64,000 nt of DNA, from positions 6,001,747-6,065,746 of the forward strand of contig CM067312.1 of the NCBI GenBank assembly GCA_034231615.1, read 5' to 3'. The translations under genes and the position numbers were made by a program. The DNA is from Meghimatium bilineatum (lineage: Eukaryota; Mollusca; Gastropoda; Stylommatophora; Philomycidae). Under the pieces are notes generated by a model that searched no databases, was not told the origin of the DNA, and saw only the letters and a list, made by a program, of their open reading frames with translations. The first letter of the stretch is position 1; every line of letters begins with the position of its first letter. Shown here one piece after another: positions 55,060-64,000 of the stretch.

Positions 55060-55600
55060 CATTTTCAGTCTTTTCCTGACAATTTATTCCAAGCCAAGTT
55101 CCAACATACCTTTTTGTCAAGTTCCCAATAAGGACATTAACTACATATCTGCAGCAGTAAGTCGCTACAACTTCAAGCTAAACAGATTCCTTTTACTGGT
55201 AAACTGCAAAAACCTCTATAATCTGCTATGTTACTTCTATGTGCATATTACGCCTGGACAGGATAACCCTTACAGAGATAACAAGTTAAAGAGACAGATT
55301 CAATATGATCTTTAAGAACATTTCAAGACCAAAAACAATTAAAAGAATCCAACAAATATTTGTAATCATGAATTTTTATTCCTGTGATGAATGATTATAA
55401 TTTATAACAACATGCATCTGCTTTGTAAGGTTTTTTTTGATGACTTGTAAGGTTTTTTTTGATGACTTGTAAGGAATTTTGTACAAGATTTCAGCAGTTG
55501 ACAGGCATCATAATCTCTATACAATCTTTTTTGTGGATCCCATCCAATCTTTATATGCTTATCCAATGTGTTTGGATCTTATCCACTCTATATTTACTTG
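55060..55600. other. No recognised gene
   Basis: Contains a 25-27-bp duplication (TTGTAAGGTTTTTTTTGATG at about 55419 and 55445). Nothing else. Confidence 0.4.
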
Positions 55601-55607
55601 ACCTTTG

Positions 55608-55795
55608 CTCTGATCCAGTCTTTACTAGAATCTTATTGAATCTATGTTGCTCTGATCCAATCTTTACTAGAATCTTATTGAATCTATGTTGCTCTGATCC
55701 AATCTTTACTAGAATCTTATTGAATCTATGTTGCTCTGATCCAATCTTTACTAGAATCTTATTGAATCTATGTTGCTCTGATCCAATCCCTATGA
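55608..55795. repeat. 42-bp minisatellite, about four copies
   Basis: GATCCAATCTTTACTAGAAT plus CTTATTGAATCTATGTTGCTCT. Confidence 0.95.
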
Positions 55796-55799
55796 ATAC

Positions 55800-56560
55800 G
55801 ACTAGCTCTCATTCTCCTCATACATTACCTTACAATCTAATCAAAACTAATACAATCAGTAAGAACTACTTACCAAATCTTGGAATGAACCAGCTCAGAG
55901 AAAGAGAATGTCACACAAAGATAAATCATAAATAACCCAGGCTAATATTTGATGCTGGATTCTGGACGCAAGTATCAAAAATATCACAGATAAAGCTATT
56001 ACATTAGATCTATTACAATTCTGTACAACAGAACAAACTAACACTGACAAGGAAATACAAATATATTCATATTAAATTAATGAAATTCTCTAGTTTTCTC
56101 TAATAACTGGGATTACATAAATATGACAGAAAAATCATGAAAGGTTCAAGGCACATTAAAAAATGGCATGTCACTGGAAAATAAATGTGCAAGAAGGTAC
56201 AATCAAAAGCCTATTATAAATATTTGGTATTTATAATGTACATCTGGTCAGACATGAGGGTTAAACATGATACATCTGGTCAGACATTATGAGGGTTAAA
56301 CATGATACATCTGGTCATACATTATGAGGGTGATACAGTATTGCATGTATTCAGTAACTTTGCTAGCCTAACTATTGTATATGAGTATTTGAGTGCTACA
56401 TTGATATATTTGATGATGTATATTTATATATACAGTGGAATCAGTTTATAAAAATTGATCTGGACAATGAAATATTGATGTCATAATAAAAATTCGCTAT
56501 ATATATAATCAAAATTCATTATATATAATTATATACAATAAAAAATAAACTAATTGGAGA
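55800..56560. other. AT-rich, no recognised gene
   Basis: Contains a 30-35-bp repeat, three copies, at 56235-56335 (ACATCTGGTCAGACATTATG, GGGTTAAACATGAT). No coding similarity. Confidence 0.45.
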
Positions 56561-56569
56561 TTTTGAAAA

Positions 56570-56942
56570 GTGTTGTTAACCGTTTAGTTGCCATGGACAA
56601 GTTACTAACTCATTCTTGTTGTTGACCGTTTAGTTGCCATGGACAAGTTACTAACTCATTCTTGTTGTTAACCGTTTAGTTGCCATGGACAAGTTACTAA
56701 CTCATTCTTGTTGTTAACCGTTTAGTTGCCATGGACAAGTTACTAACTCATTCTTGTTGTTAACCGTTTAGCTGCCATGGACAAGTTACTAACTCATTCT
56801 TGTTGTTAACCGTTTAGCTGCAATGGACAAGTTACTAACTCATTCTTGTTGTTAACCGTTTAGCTGCCATGGACAAGTTACTAACTCATTCTTGTTGTTA
56901 ACCGTTTAGCTGCCATGGACAAGTTACTAACTCATTCTTTAG
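56570..56942. repeat. 46-bp minisatellite, eight copies
   Basis: TTGTTAACCGTTTAGTTGCC plus ATGGACAAGTTACTAACTCATTCTTG (split for display). Units are over 95% alike by eye. Confidence 0.95.
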
Positions 56943-56999
56943 TTTTCTATTCCCTCATCACTAAAAATTATTTCACCCTGAAATTATGAAGCACTAGTA

Positions 57000-57090
57000 C
57001 GGGTCAACTATCCCATCCATGGTCAACCATCCCATCCATGGTCAACCATCCCAACCATGGTCAACCATCCCAACCATGGTCAACTATGCG
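57000..57090. repeat. 18-bp minisatellite, five copies
   Basis: GGTCAACCATCCCAACCAT. Confidence 0.9.
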
Positions 57091-57292
57091 GTATAGATTT
57101 TCTAGTGTCAATAAAAATCAAGTACCATGACAATTCTTTTATTTTTTTACGACTAGAGGATTCAATATATGGTGGAATTCTTTGGTAAACAAATTTAGCA
57201 ATAACAATATTCAATACTGCATTTTTTTCCCGTGAAGGAATGCAGAGAGGCTTTCTGTGGGTGGTGGAAATTAAGGCCACTTTGCCATAGCA

Positions 57293-57422
57293 ATAAACAA
57301 TTCCTGGTGGCTGAGTGAACTACGAAACAATTCCTGGTGGCTGGGTGACCCAATAAACAATTCCTGGTGGCTGGGTGAATCACAAAATAATTCCTGGTGG
57401 CTGGGTGAACCATGAAACAATT
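57293..57422. repeat. 30-bp minisatellite, four copies
   Basis: AACAATTCCTGGTGGCTGGG plus TGAACCA. Confidence 0.9.
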
Positions 57423-57610
57423 TCTATTTCAAACAGCAAATAAAAAGTGGACTTGAAACCTGCGTCCACTGGTCAGTTGGTGAATGACTTAACATTACAC
57501 TTTGGTTGCTCCCTAAACTCTGGTTAAGTCCCAGGAAGATTGGATATAATTAAAGATGCATGAAGAAATTAGCACATAAAGAGTTAAAACATCTATAGAA
57601 CTCTCTAAAA

Positions 57611-57811
57611 CAGAGGTGGGCAAACTACGGGACGCATGCGGCCCCCCCCATCCATTTGATATTTTGCGGCCCTCAAACATATTTTAAATAAACGAACGAT
57701 CGTCACAAATGATTTTTTCCATTAATATTACGCAGAAATCCATCGGAATTTTAATTTGACTTTCTTATATATTGAATACACAATATATTTTTTTTCCAAT
57801 TTGACATCATT

Positions 57812-57872
<61 letters not shown>

Positions 57873-60554
57873 TCAATGAAATTTTACTACGTTTAATATA
57901 AGTGTTTAATATTGAGTAATTTACTATACTAGAATTGATGTAATTTGATTGAATGAATGATTCTCAATGATTATAAGTACTCGGACAATATAATTTTATA
58001 AAGGTTGAAAATTGTCTTTCAAATTATAATTAATTGTTTTCAACTTTTAAGCATTATGTTGGGATGTATGTTTAGTTTATATTAAAAAGATGTTTCATAC
58101 AAAATAGAATATCGCTAAAAGCTGTTATAATTAATAATACATCATTACAACAATAATGTATCATCAGAAATACCCCCCCCCCCCCCCCCCACCATATCCC
58201 ACGAATGAAATGCGCAAATACTCAATTTGCAATCATTTAAGCTGCGCAGTGCCTGGGGAATTCCCTGTGCGTTTTAATAACCATCACGTTTGTAGTTTCC
58301 ATTCCTAAATTTCCGTATTTATATTGCAACCGAGTTTTCTAAATCTAAATAATTATATTCGCGCTGCCGGAAGCACATTTGTTTTTAGTTAATTTTGCAA
58401 CATTCTAAGATATTATAAGTGCATCCAAAAAACGTAAGATTGAAGACTAGTGTCGGGTTTTCAAAGACGAATGGATTACCAAATATTGTTTTATGCAAGT
58501 TGGCAACAAATCTGCTTGCTTGCTGTGTCACGAATAAGTGGCTGTTTTTAAAGAATATAACTTAAAAAGACATTACCAGACAATTTTGGACACAATCTGA
58601 AGAAAGGAAAAGAAAATGCATGGAGTTGGTAAAAAGTCTGGAGAAACAACAAACTGTGTTTACAAAACAGTCTTCAATTCAAGATGCTGCAACAGAGGCC
58701 AGTTTGATGTTTTCTTCTGATGGTGAATTTATTAAGGAATGTTTACTAGATGCAACAAACTCTCTGTGTCCAGAACAAAACAACAAATTTGACAGCATTA
58801 CATTATCCAGAAGAACTGTTGTCAGACGTGTTGAAAAGATAAGTGAAGATTTTACCCTCCAACTTCAAGATGCAAGTAAGCATTTTTTGTGGTACTCTCT
58901 TGCATTGGATGAGAGTACTGATGTACAGGATACTGCTCAATTATTAGTTTTTATACGTGAATAAATAAACAATTCTTTTAAACTCTTTCAAGAGTTACTG
59001 AGTGTTGAGTCGATCAAAGACACTACCACTGGCCTCGATATATTCAATGCTGTTAGTAGCTGTATTGAAAGAGCTGGGTTAATGTGGAATAAGATGGCCA
59101 GTATTACAACTGATGGTGCTCGTACTTTAACTGGAAAAATATAGGACGGATAAAGCTGATAAATGATAGGATTAAGTCAGAATATCCTGACCACGTAATA
59201 TTACCACTTCACTGTGTGATTCATAATGAAAGTTTGTGTAAATCTGTTTTAAAAATTAAGCATGTTATTGGCCCAGTTGTCAGTGTCATAAACCTCATCA
59301 GATCAAGAGGACTCAATCACAGGCAGTTCAGAGCATTACTAGACGATCAAGAAACTGAACATTCTGATGTCCTGTACCACAGTACAGTTCGATGGTTAGG
59401 TCTCGGAAAGGTTTTAAGGAGAGTATGGGATCTTAAAGAAGAAATAGTAATGCTTCTAGAGATGAAGGGCATAAAATTTGACTTCAATGCTAACATTGTT
59501 GATGCAGAGTGGAAGCTTGACTATATTTGCCATTGAAATAATGGAAAAGTTAAATGAACTGAATGTTAAACTTCACGGCAATGGTGTGTTTGCACATGAA
59601 ATGTATGTTCATGTAAAATCATTTCAAGCCAAACTCTCACTGTTTTCCAGACAAGCAAGTGAAAACATGTTTTGTCACTTCCCTTTGCTGAAACAAGAAA
59701 CTACTTCTGATGAAATGAGTAAAACATTCAAATCTCAGTTAGATGTATTGGTTGAAGAATTTAGAAGAAGATTCTAAGATTTCAAGAACTTGGAGCAGCA
59801 CTTCAATGTTATCAGTTCTACTCTCAGTGCAGAAGCTGATACAGCCCCAGAACACATACAGTTGGAGTTGCTTGAATTACAAGCCAATCATTACCTGAAG
59901 GAAAAATTTACGTCTGAATGTTTGTTGGATTTCTATGGTTCTTTGCCTGAACAATCATTCCCAAACTTTAAAAACTTTGCAGCTAAATTTTGTCATTATT
60001 TGGATCTACATATATTTGTGAACAGGCATTTTCTTGCTTAAAAATCAACAAATCTAAGAATAGGTCTTTATTATCTGATTGTAACTTAAATGCAGTCATG
60101 CAAATTTCTACAAGTAAACTTGTTCCAAATTTAAAGGAATTATAAAATCTTACAAGCAATTACATACATCTCATTAGAAATTAATAATACCAATAAAGTT
60201 GTAACTGTTGTGACTGTATGTGTATGGTGTTTTTTAAAATCTTCATTAAAACTATTTATATGAACCCATATTGTAACCGTATGCAACATAATATTTTTCA
60301 AATATTGTTAAAATATTTGCAAAACCTTTTATCCATATTAGAAAATATACTGTTATAGTGTAAGTCTGTTAGAAATGTAATTTATTTCAGAAGTTATCTA
60401 CATTATGTAAAACTACCTTTCTTTACAATAAAAATATTTAATTGAATACTTTCCGATAATTTTAAAAAAATATATATATAATATTATATGCGGCCCTCCA
60501 ATAGCTTTACAATTTTCAATGCGGCCCTCTGCACAAAAAGTTTGCCCACCCCTG
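57611..60554 (+). mobile_element. Complete but inactive hAT DNA transposon, 2,944 bp
   Basis: Both ends and target duplications are visible. Left CAGAGGTGGGCAAACT and right AGTTTGCCCACCCCTG are 16-bp terminal inverted repeats with one mismatch. The 8-bp TSD CTCTAAAA is identical on both sides (57603-57610 and 60555-60562). GCGGCCC-type subterminal repeats occur inside both ends. A (TA)n tract (57815-57872) and a poly-C run (58172-58191) lie in the 5' non-coding part. The transposase remnant occupies 58421-60150. The length, TSD size and CAG ends are standard for hAT elements. Confidence 0.92.
58421..60150 (+). pseudogene. hAT transposase, GTF2IRD2/EPM2AIP1-like
   Basis: Near 58500 the frame reads NKSACLLCHE, then EYNLKRHY, a CxxC...H finger. 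ORFs at 58620-58964 (RRTVVRRVEKISEDFTLQLQ, WYSLALDESTDVQDTAQLLV, with the catalytic DES), 59216-59536 (HCVIHNESLCKSVLKIKHV, the conserved HCxxHxExLC, then STVRWLGLGKVLRRVWDLKEE) and 59478-59777 and 59790-60041 (SECLLDFYGSLPEQSFPNFK) follow the family order. The dimerisation motif continues near 60025 (CEQAFSCLK-like, out of frame). Breaks: no intact start, a TAG near 58451, a frame change near 58600, TAA at 58962, a frame change near 59143 and another near 59520, TAA at 59775, and a frame change near 60020. These elements encode a DDE-type transposase that binds its own TIRs. This copy cannot make one. Confidence 0.85.
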
Positions 60555-60614
60555 CTCTAAAACATAAAGATATGAATTCTTATAAGCAGAAATGGTTAGG
60601 ATTGTGTGTCACAA

Positions 60615-61125
60615 TTCTCATTAAATGCTAAATCTAAAAGATGGAGAGAATGACAACATACTAAACAATATAATGGAAGAGTTAGAACCAAACATATTGC
60701 TAGCAGAAATAGAAAATGGCATAAAAACATCTCCATCAAACATAGCCCTAGTACCCAATAACATACAAGTCAAATTAATCAAAGTAGCAGCAGATATAAG
60801 GATAAAATGGTTACATAAGCTGTTTAATATAATATGGAACACACAAGAAGTCTGAAAAAAAAGATGTAATATTACCTATCTGGAAGGAAAAAGGCAGCAA
60901 AGACTACCATCAGACAATGCCCCCTCAAAAAGAATTACTATACAGACACAATGGATACAAAGCCAGGGGCAGACCATGAAAACAATGGATTACAGAAAAA
61001 AAAGTCACTGAAAACAAACATATGAAATACACAAAAATGACATCTCCAAAGAACTCTTCTATCCCTGACGCTGCAAGGCATAAAGGGAGATAAAGCGGAA
61101 AGGAATAAGAATTATGATAAACAAA
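60615..61125 (+). mobile_element. LINE family C, internally deleted copy with 20-bp TSD
   Basis: The ORF at 60625-60855 reads EIENGIKTSPSNIALVPNNI and IKWLHKLFNIIWNTQEV, the N-terminal RT region (EVxxAIxxLKNNKAPGxDxI...WLHxLFNxIWxTExxP). It then joins, near 60935, directly to the C-terminal KARGRPxKxWIT block and the GACGCTGCAAGGCATAAAGG 3' end, skipping the whole catalytic core. The flanks GTTAGGATTGTGTGTC + ACAA (60595-60614) and the same with one change (61126-61145) are TSDs, so the deletion was present when, or arose after, the element inserted as a unit. Confidence 0.85.
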
Positions 61126-61177
61126 GTTAGGATTGTGTGTCCCAACTAACATAAAACTCTGAAAATGTTGGAAAGAC

Positions 61178-61420
61178 AGAGGATTTATCTCATTGTACTC
61201 GTGTTATCCCATATGCACCCCGTCCCTCTGAAGAAAATAGCACACTTCATGTTGTGACTACCACACTTAGCACGTAACTCTGTAACTTCAAGCAACAATC
61301 TCCAAGCATCTCAGAAAAAAATAGACTTTCTAAACGAGACATTGTTTAAGAGATTTGAATCCATGACCTATTGAGCACAAAATGAACGGCTTATCTACTA
61401 TGTCTGAAAGATCAAGGAAC
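61178..61420 (+). mobile_element. Dispersed short repeat S3, longest copy
   Basis: TTGTACTCGTGTTATCCCA, CCCGTCCCTCTGAAG, TTCAAGCAACAATCTCCAAG, then AGAGATTTGAATCCATGACC. The last is the reverse of GGATTCAAATCTC, a B-box-like site, so the element may be a tRNA-derived SINE on the minus strand. Confidence 0.6.
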
Positions 61421-61507
61421 AAATGCAAGATATTAAGATTCAGAAGAAAAGAGCATTGTTAAACATGAACATGTATAAATGAGTATAATATGATCCCTCT
61501 CTCTGTC

Positions 61508-61952
61508 AGTCACTTCCATTGTTTTAACACTGAAGAGATCTATTCAACACTTCCATTGTTTGAACACTGAAGAGATCTATTCAACACTTCCATTGTTTTA
61601 ACACTGAAGAGATCTATTCAACACTTCCATTGTTTTAACACTGAAGAGATCTATTCAACACTTTCATTGCTTTAACACTGAAGAGATCTATTCAACACTT
61701 TCATTGTTTTAACACTGAAGAGATCTATTCAACACTTTCATTGTTTTAACACTGAAGAGATCTATTCAACACTTCCATTGTTTTAACACTGAAGAGATCT
61801 ATTCAACACTTTCATTGCTTTAACACTGAAGAGATCTATTCAACACTTTCATTGTTTTAACACTGAAGAGATCTATTCAACATTTTCATTGTTGTAACAC
61901 TGAAGAGATCTATTCAACACTTCCATTGCTCTAACACTGAAGAGATCTGTTT
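61508..61952. repeat. 37-bp minisatellite, about 12 copies
   Basis: CACTTCCATTGTTTTAACAC plus TGAAGAGATCTATTCAA, with CTTTCATTGCTTT variants in alternating blocks. Confidence 0.95.
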
Positions 61953-61999
61953 GAAACTTTCATTTTCAAGAACCTGTAGCATAGTGTGCTTATTCTTCT

Positions 62000-62160
62000 T
62001 CTTCTTCTTCTGTGTTCATTCTCAAACTCCCTCTGGATCTCTCTTGTGGCAGGTCAATGGACCTACTAGATTTCCAGCAGGATCTAGTCCAGAGAATGGA
62101 AATGCGTCGTGTCGCCATTTTATTTGCATCAACGGCACTACACATCCAACTTCAGCATAA
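62000..62160 (-). mobile_element. Short repeat S5, copy
   Basis: Plus strand TTCTTCTTCTTCTTCTGTG, CATTCTCAAACTCCC and CCAGAGAATGGAAATGCGTC, the reverse of 31415-31565, including the GAAGAAG tail. Confidence 0.75.
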
Positions 62161-62335
62161 GTGTATTTGTTCAGAAGTTTGAGATTTACTATATATGATT
62201 AGAATGAATGATCATAACAGTGAAGAGCTCTCTTATTCACATCCATTGTTAAGGATCTTGTACAAAGAATGTTCACCATGTTTTGAAACAATAAATGTGT
62301 GAAGCTTAAATATTAATAGACCTATATATATTTTG

Positions 62336-62740
62336 TTGACAAATGGTAGCATAACTTATTCAGGATGTAGCCATCAACACAGCATTTTTTTTTTTGCTGC
62401 TTTGATTTCTAGGCAATATACATACTTCAGTAGTTTGCATAATTCAGCTATGCCACAGAGATACAGTGAAGGTAGACCTAGAGGCCGAGCACGAAAACGA
62501 TGAACCACCAAAATAATTGTGGTGACAAATTCCACAATATACTTGGCACACAAGAGGGTATCTCCAGAGAACCCATGATGCTGAAAGGCAACAAAGGGTT
62601 TAGCAAATAGATAAATAGATAGTAGTTTGCAACTTCTTTTTCAACAGTCCAGATGTATAATTCCCTGCTGTGGGATTTCAACGAAGCATATTGGCCATCA
62701 CAGATTCGCTCTGTACCTCATGGCCGCAGAGCTGTTAATT
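62336..62740 (-). mobile_element. tRNA-derived SINE, copy 3, split by a LINE insertion
   Basis: 62336-62439 matches the SINE body (TCAGGATGTAGCCATCAACA, TTTCTAGGCAATATACATAC). 62632-62740 matches the head (GGCCATCACAGATTCGCTCT, GTACCTCATGGCCG). A 181-bp LINE C end lies between with an 11-bp TSD. Confidence 0.75.
62440..62620 (+). mobile_element. LINE family C 3' end inserted in a SINE, 11-bp TSD
   Basis: GGTAGACCTAGAGGCCGAGC (RPRGRA-type basic block), TATCTCCAGAGAACCC, GATGCTGAAAGGCAACAAAG and an AGATAAATAGAT tail. AGTAGTTTGCA flanks both sides (62429-62439 and 62621-62631). Confidence 0.85.
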
Positions 62741-62925
62741 CAAACAATATACAAATACAGTGGGATATCTCTATAGCTTATCCTATAATAACAACTTGCC
62801 CTATATAAAAACACTTTTCAGTCTCCAATTAGTTATTATTTATATTGTATATAGTAAATTTGTTATATATATAGTTCGTTGGTCTGGACAAAGTTGTCAT
62901 AATGGGATTTGACTGTACTGTAGTA

Positions 62926-63471
62926 TTAGTGGGGCAAAGGTCATCATATTTTTAGTGTATTCTGACACCTAGCCCTAACTACGGAACAACAAACTGTCAT
63001 GGGTATTGAAAACATAAGATTTATGTGTAGACAATAAAATAAGAGTTTATGAACTTACGTACATTCAAATCTTTGTCCCATCTAATGGGGCAAAGATCTG
63101 CAAGCAAAAAAGTGATACAAACCATTATAATATCGAGGAAGAATTGACAATAACTGCTAAATATATATGAGTTCAAATATCTCGGTAATAATTGATTCAC
63201 TGTTTGTCTTTACATAGCTAAATTATTTGAACGTCATAAAACAATAAAAATATGAAACTTTAATCTGAAAAAAAAAACAAAAAAACTTTACAATAATAAA
63301 TAATAGTTCCTTTTTAAAGCTAATGATGTCAGCATAACGTTGGATGATCAATATAATCATACATATCGGTCTCTTCCAGCATTGGATCGGCATCAGCAAT
63401 CTCCTCATGATAACAACTTTACTGAAGAATGATTCCTCATACATTAAGAATGCGGACCTTTGCCCCACTAA
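62926..63471. mobile_element. 546-bp TIR element with perfect 17-bp ends
   Basis: TTAGTGGGGCAAAGGTC (62926-62942) and GACCTTTGCCCCACTAA (63455-63471) are exact inverted repeats. The ends are compatible with a TA or TAA/TTA target, as in Tc1/mariner- or Harbinger-type non-autonomous elements. An extra internal copy TAATGGGGCAAAGATC lies near 63082. The 83-codon ORF on the minus strand (63474-63223) has no family motif. Confidence 0.7.
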
Positions 63472-63479
63472 CAAGCAGA

Positions 63480-63900
63480 TATTTACTTGAAATCACATTG
63501 TAAGTAACTATCATTAATTCCCATGAAAAAACAAAGTAGCCTAACAAGATAATGTGCTTAACAACATGCACTGTAACAACACATTATATATTTCAGTTTA
63601 AACATTAATAAAAAAAAAACCACAATATTAATAACAGCAGACAGAAAGTGAAAAGTTGATAAATAAATTCGATAAAACACAGTGACAAATATTTTTTTCT
63701 TATTGTTGAAAATGGAATTGTCCTTGAACTATCAAACTTTGTTCTGCGAGAGATTGGAATGTTGGCGCCTGACATAGTCACATGTGGTATTAGGAAAACT
63801 CATAGATTAGAAATAAAACCTGCTGCAGATATTTGCCCCGTGTGGATCTTTACCCCCACCTACCATATATAGAAAATGTATGTTCTCCCATATATACTGT
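63480..63900. other. No recognised gene
   Basis: ATTTGCCCCGTGTGGATCTT near 63830 echoes the TIR motif of the preceding element. Otherwise nothing. Confidence 0.4.
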
Positions 63901-63904
63901 GTGG

Positions 63905-64000
63905 TACGTGGTCGGTCGAGAGATCGGAACATTGGTCTCACACCCAAGAGGTCCAGGGTTTGACTTCCAACAAGAACTGGGCTTTTTCTTTTGGAGGGTA
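63905..64000 (+). mobile_element. tRNA-like SINE head, cut by window end
   Basis: GTGGTCGGTCGAGAGATCGG, ATTGGTCTCACACCCAAGAG, then CCAGGGTTTGACTTCC, a B box with one change. The TGGTCGxGxGGTxxxA...GGTCTCACAxCCAAGAGG layout is tRNA-like. The body lies outside the window. Confidence 0.55.

Overview
This is repeat-dominated nuclear DNA from an animal, AT-rich, with no confident host protein-coding gene. The case rests on decayed LINE reverse transcriptases (RTs), hAT-type transposases related to animal ZMYM1, ZBED5 and GTF2IRD2/EPM2AIP1 proteins, tRNA-like short repeats, hAT-like non-autonomous elements, and dozens of micro- and minisatellite arrays. There are no operons, ribosome-binding sites or long bacterial-style ORFs. 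The LINE types resemble those I associate with lophotrochozoan invertebrates such as molluscs, but the host cannot be fixed from this window alone.

LINE families are labelled here by protein type and 3' microsatellite tail. A: RT plus RNase H, (TAAC)n tail. B: RT, (TGA)n tail. C: RT, (GATA)n tail. D: RT C-terminal part, (TGAT)n tail. E: RT, (ACAAG)n tail. F: RT ending in a C2H2-like zinc finger. G: a mixed bag of RT C-terminal fragments. Nearly all copies are 5'-truncated and broken. The best preserved is 15743-16453 (+), which has an intact YADD motif and about 237 open codons.

Layout. 0-9.7 kb: LINE D, A and E pieces, a roughly 650-bp direct duplication at 4.7-6.0 kb, and LINE C/D on the minus strand. 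9.7-16.6 kb: LINE G, F, A and B fragments and a short repeat near 13 kb. 16.6-22 kb: microsatellites, non-autonomous DNA elements and a LINE G piece. 22-26 kb: a hAT C-terminal fragment and a minus-strand LINE F, both carrying internal minisatellites. 26-31 kb: a tRNA-derived SINE, LINE D and B. 30.2-38 kb: four large minisatellites plus nested LINEs B and F and LINE A. 38-43.5 kb: a non-autonomous element with a perfect 8-bp target-site duplication (TSD), LINE F and A pieces, and an inverted pair of tRNA-like repeats. 44-46.4 kb: opposed LINE C copies. 49.5-53.5 kb: two different hAT remnants side by side, the second running into an 877-bp minisatellite. 53.5-57.6 kb: tandem arrays. 57.6-60.6 kb: a full-length but dead hAT element with 8-bp TSDs. 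60.6-64 kb: an internally deleted LINE C with 20-bp TSDs, a LINE inserted in a SINE, and a 546-bp terminal-inverted-repeat (TIR) element.

The strongest unusual pattern is that many tandem arrays are amplified pieces of transposon coding sequence, at recognisable motifs. In three LINE copies from different families, arrays sit at or next to the same conserved RT site, the F/Y-x-YLG motif. Most unit lengths are not multiples of three, so this looks like minisatellite birth in dead transposons rather than selected protein repeats.
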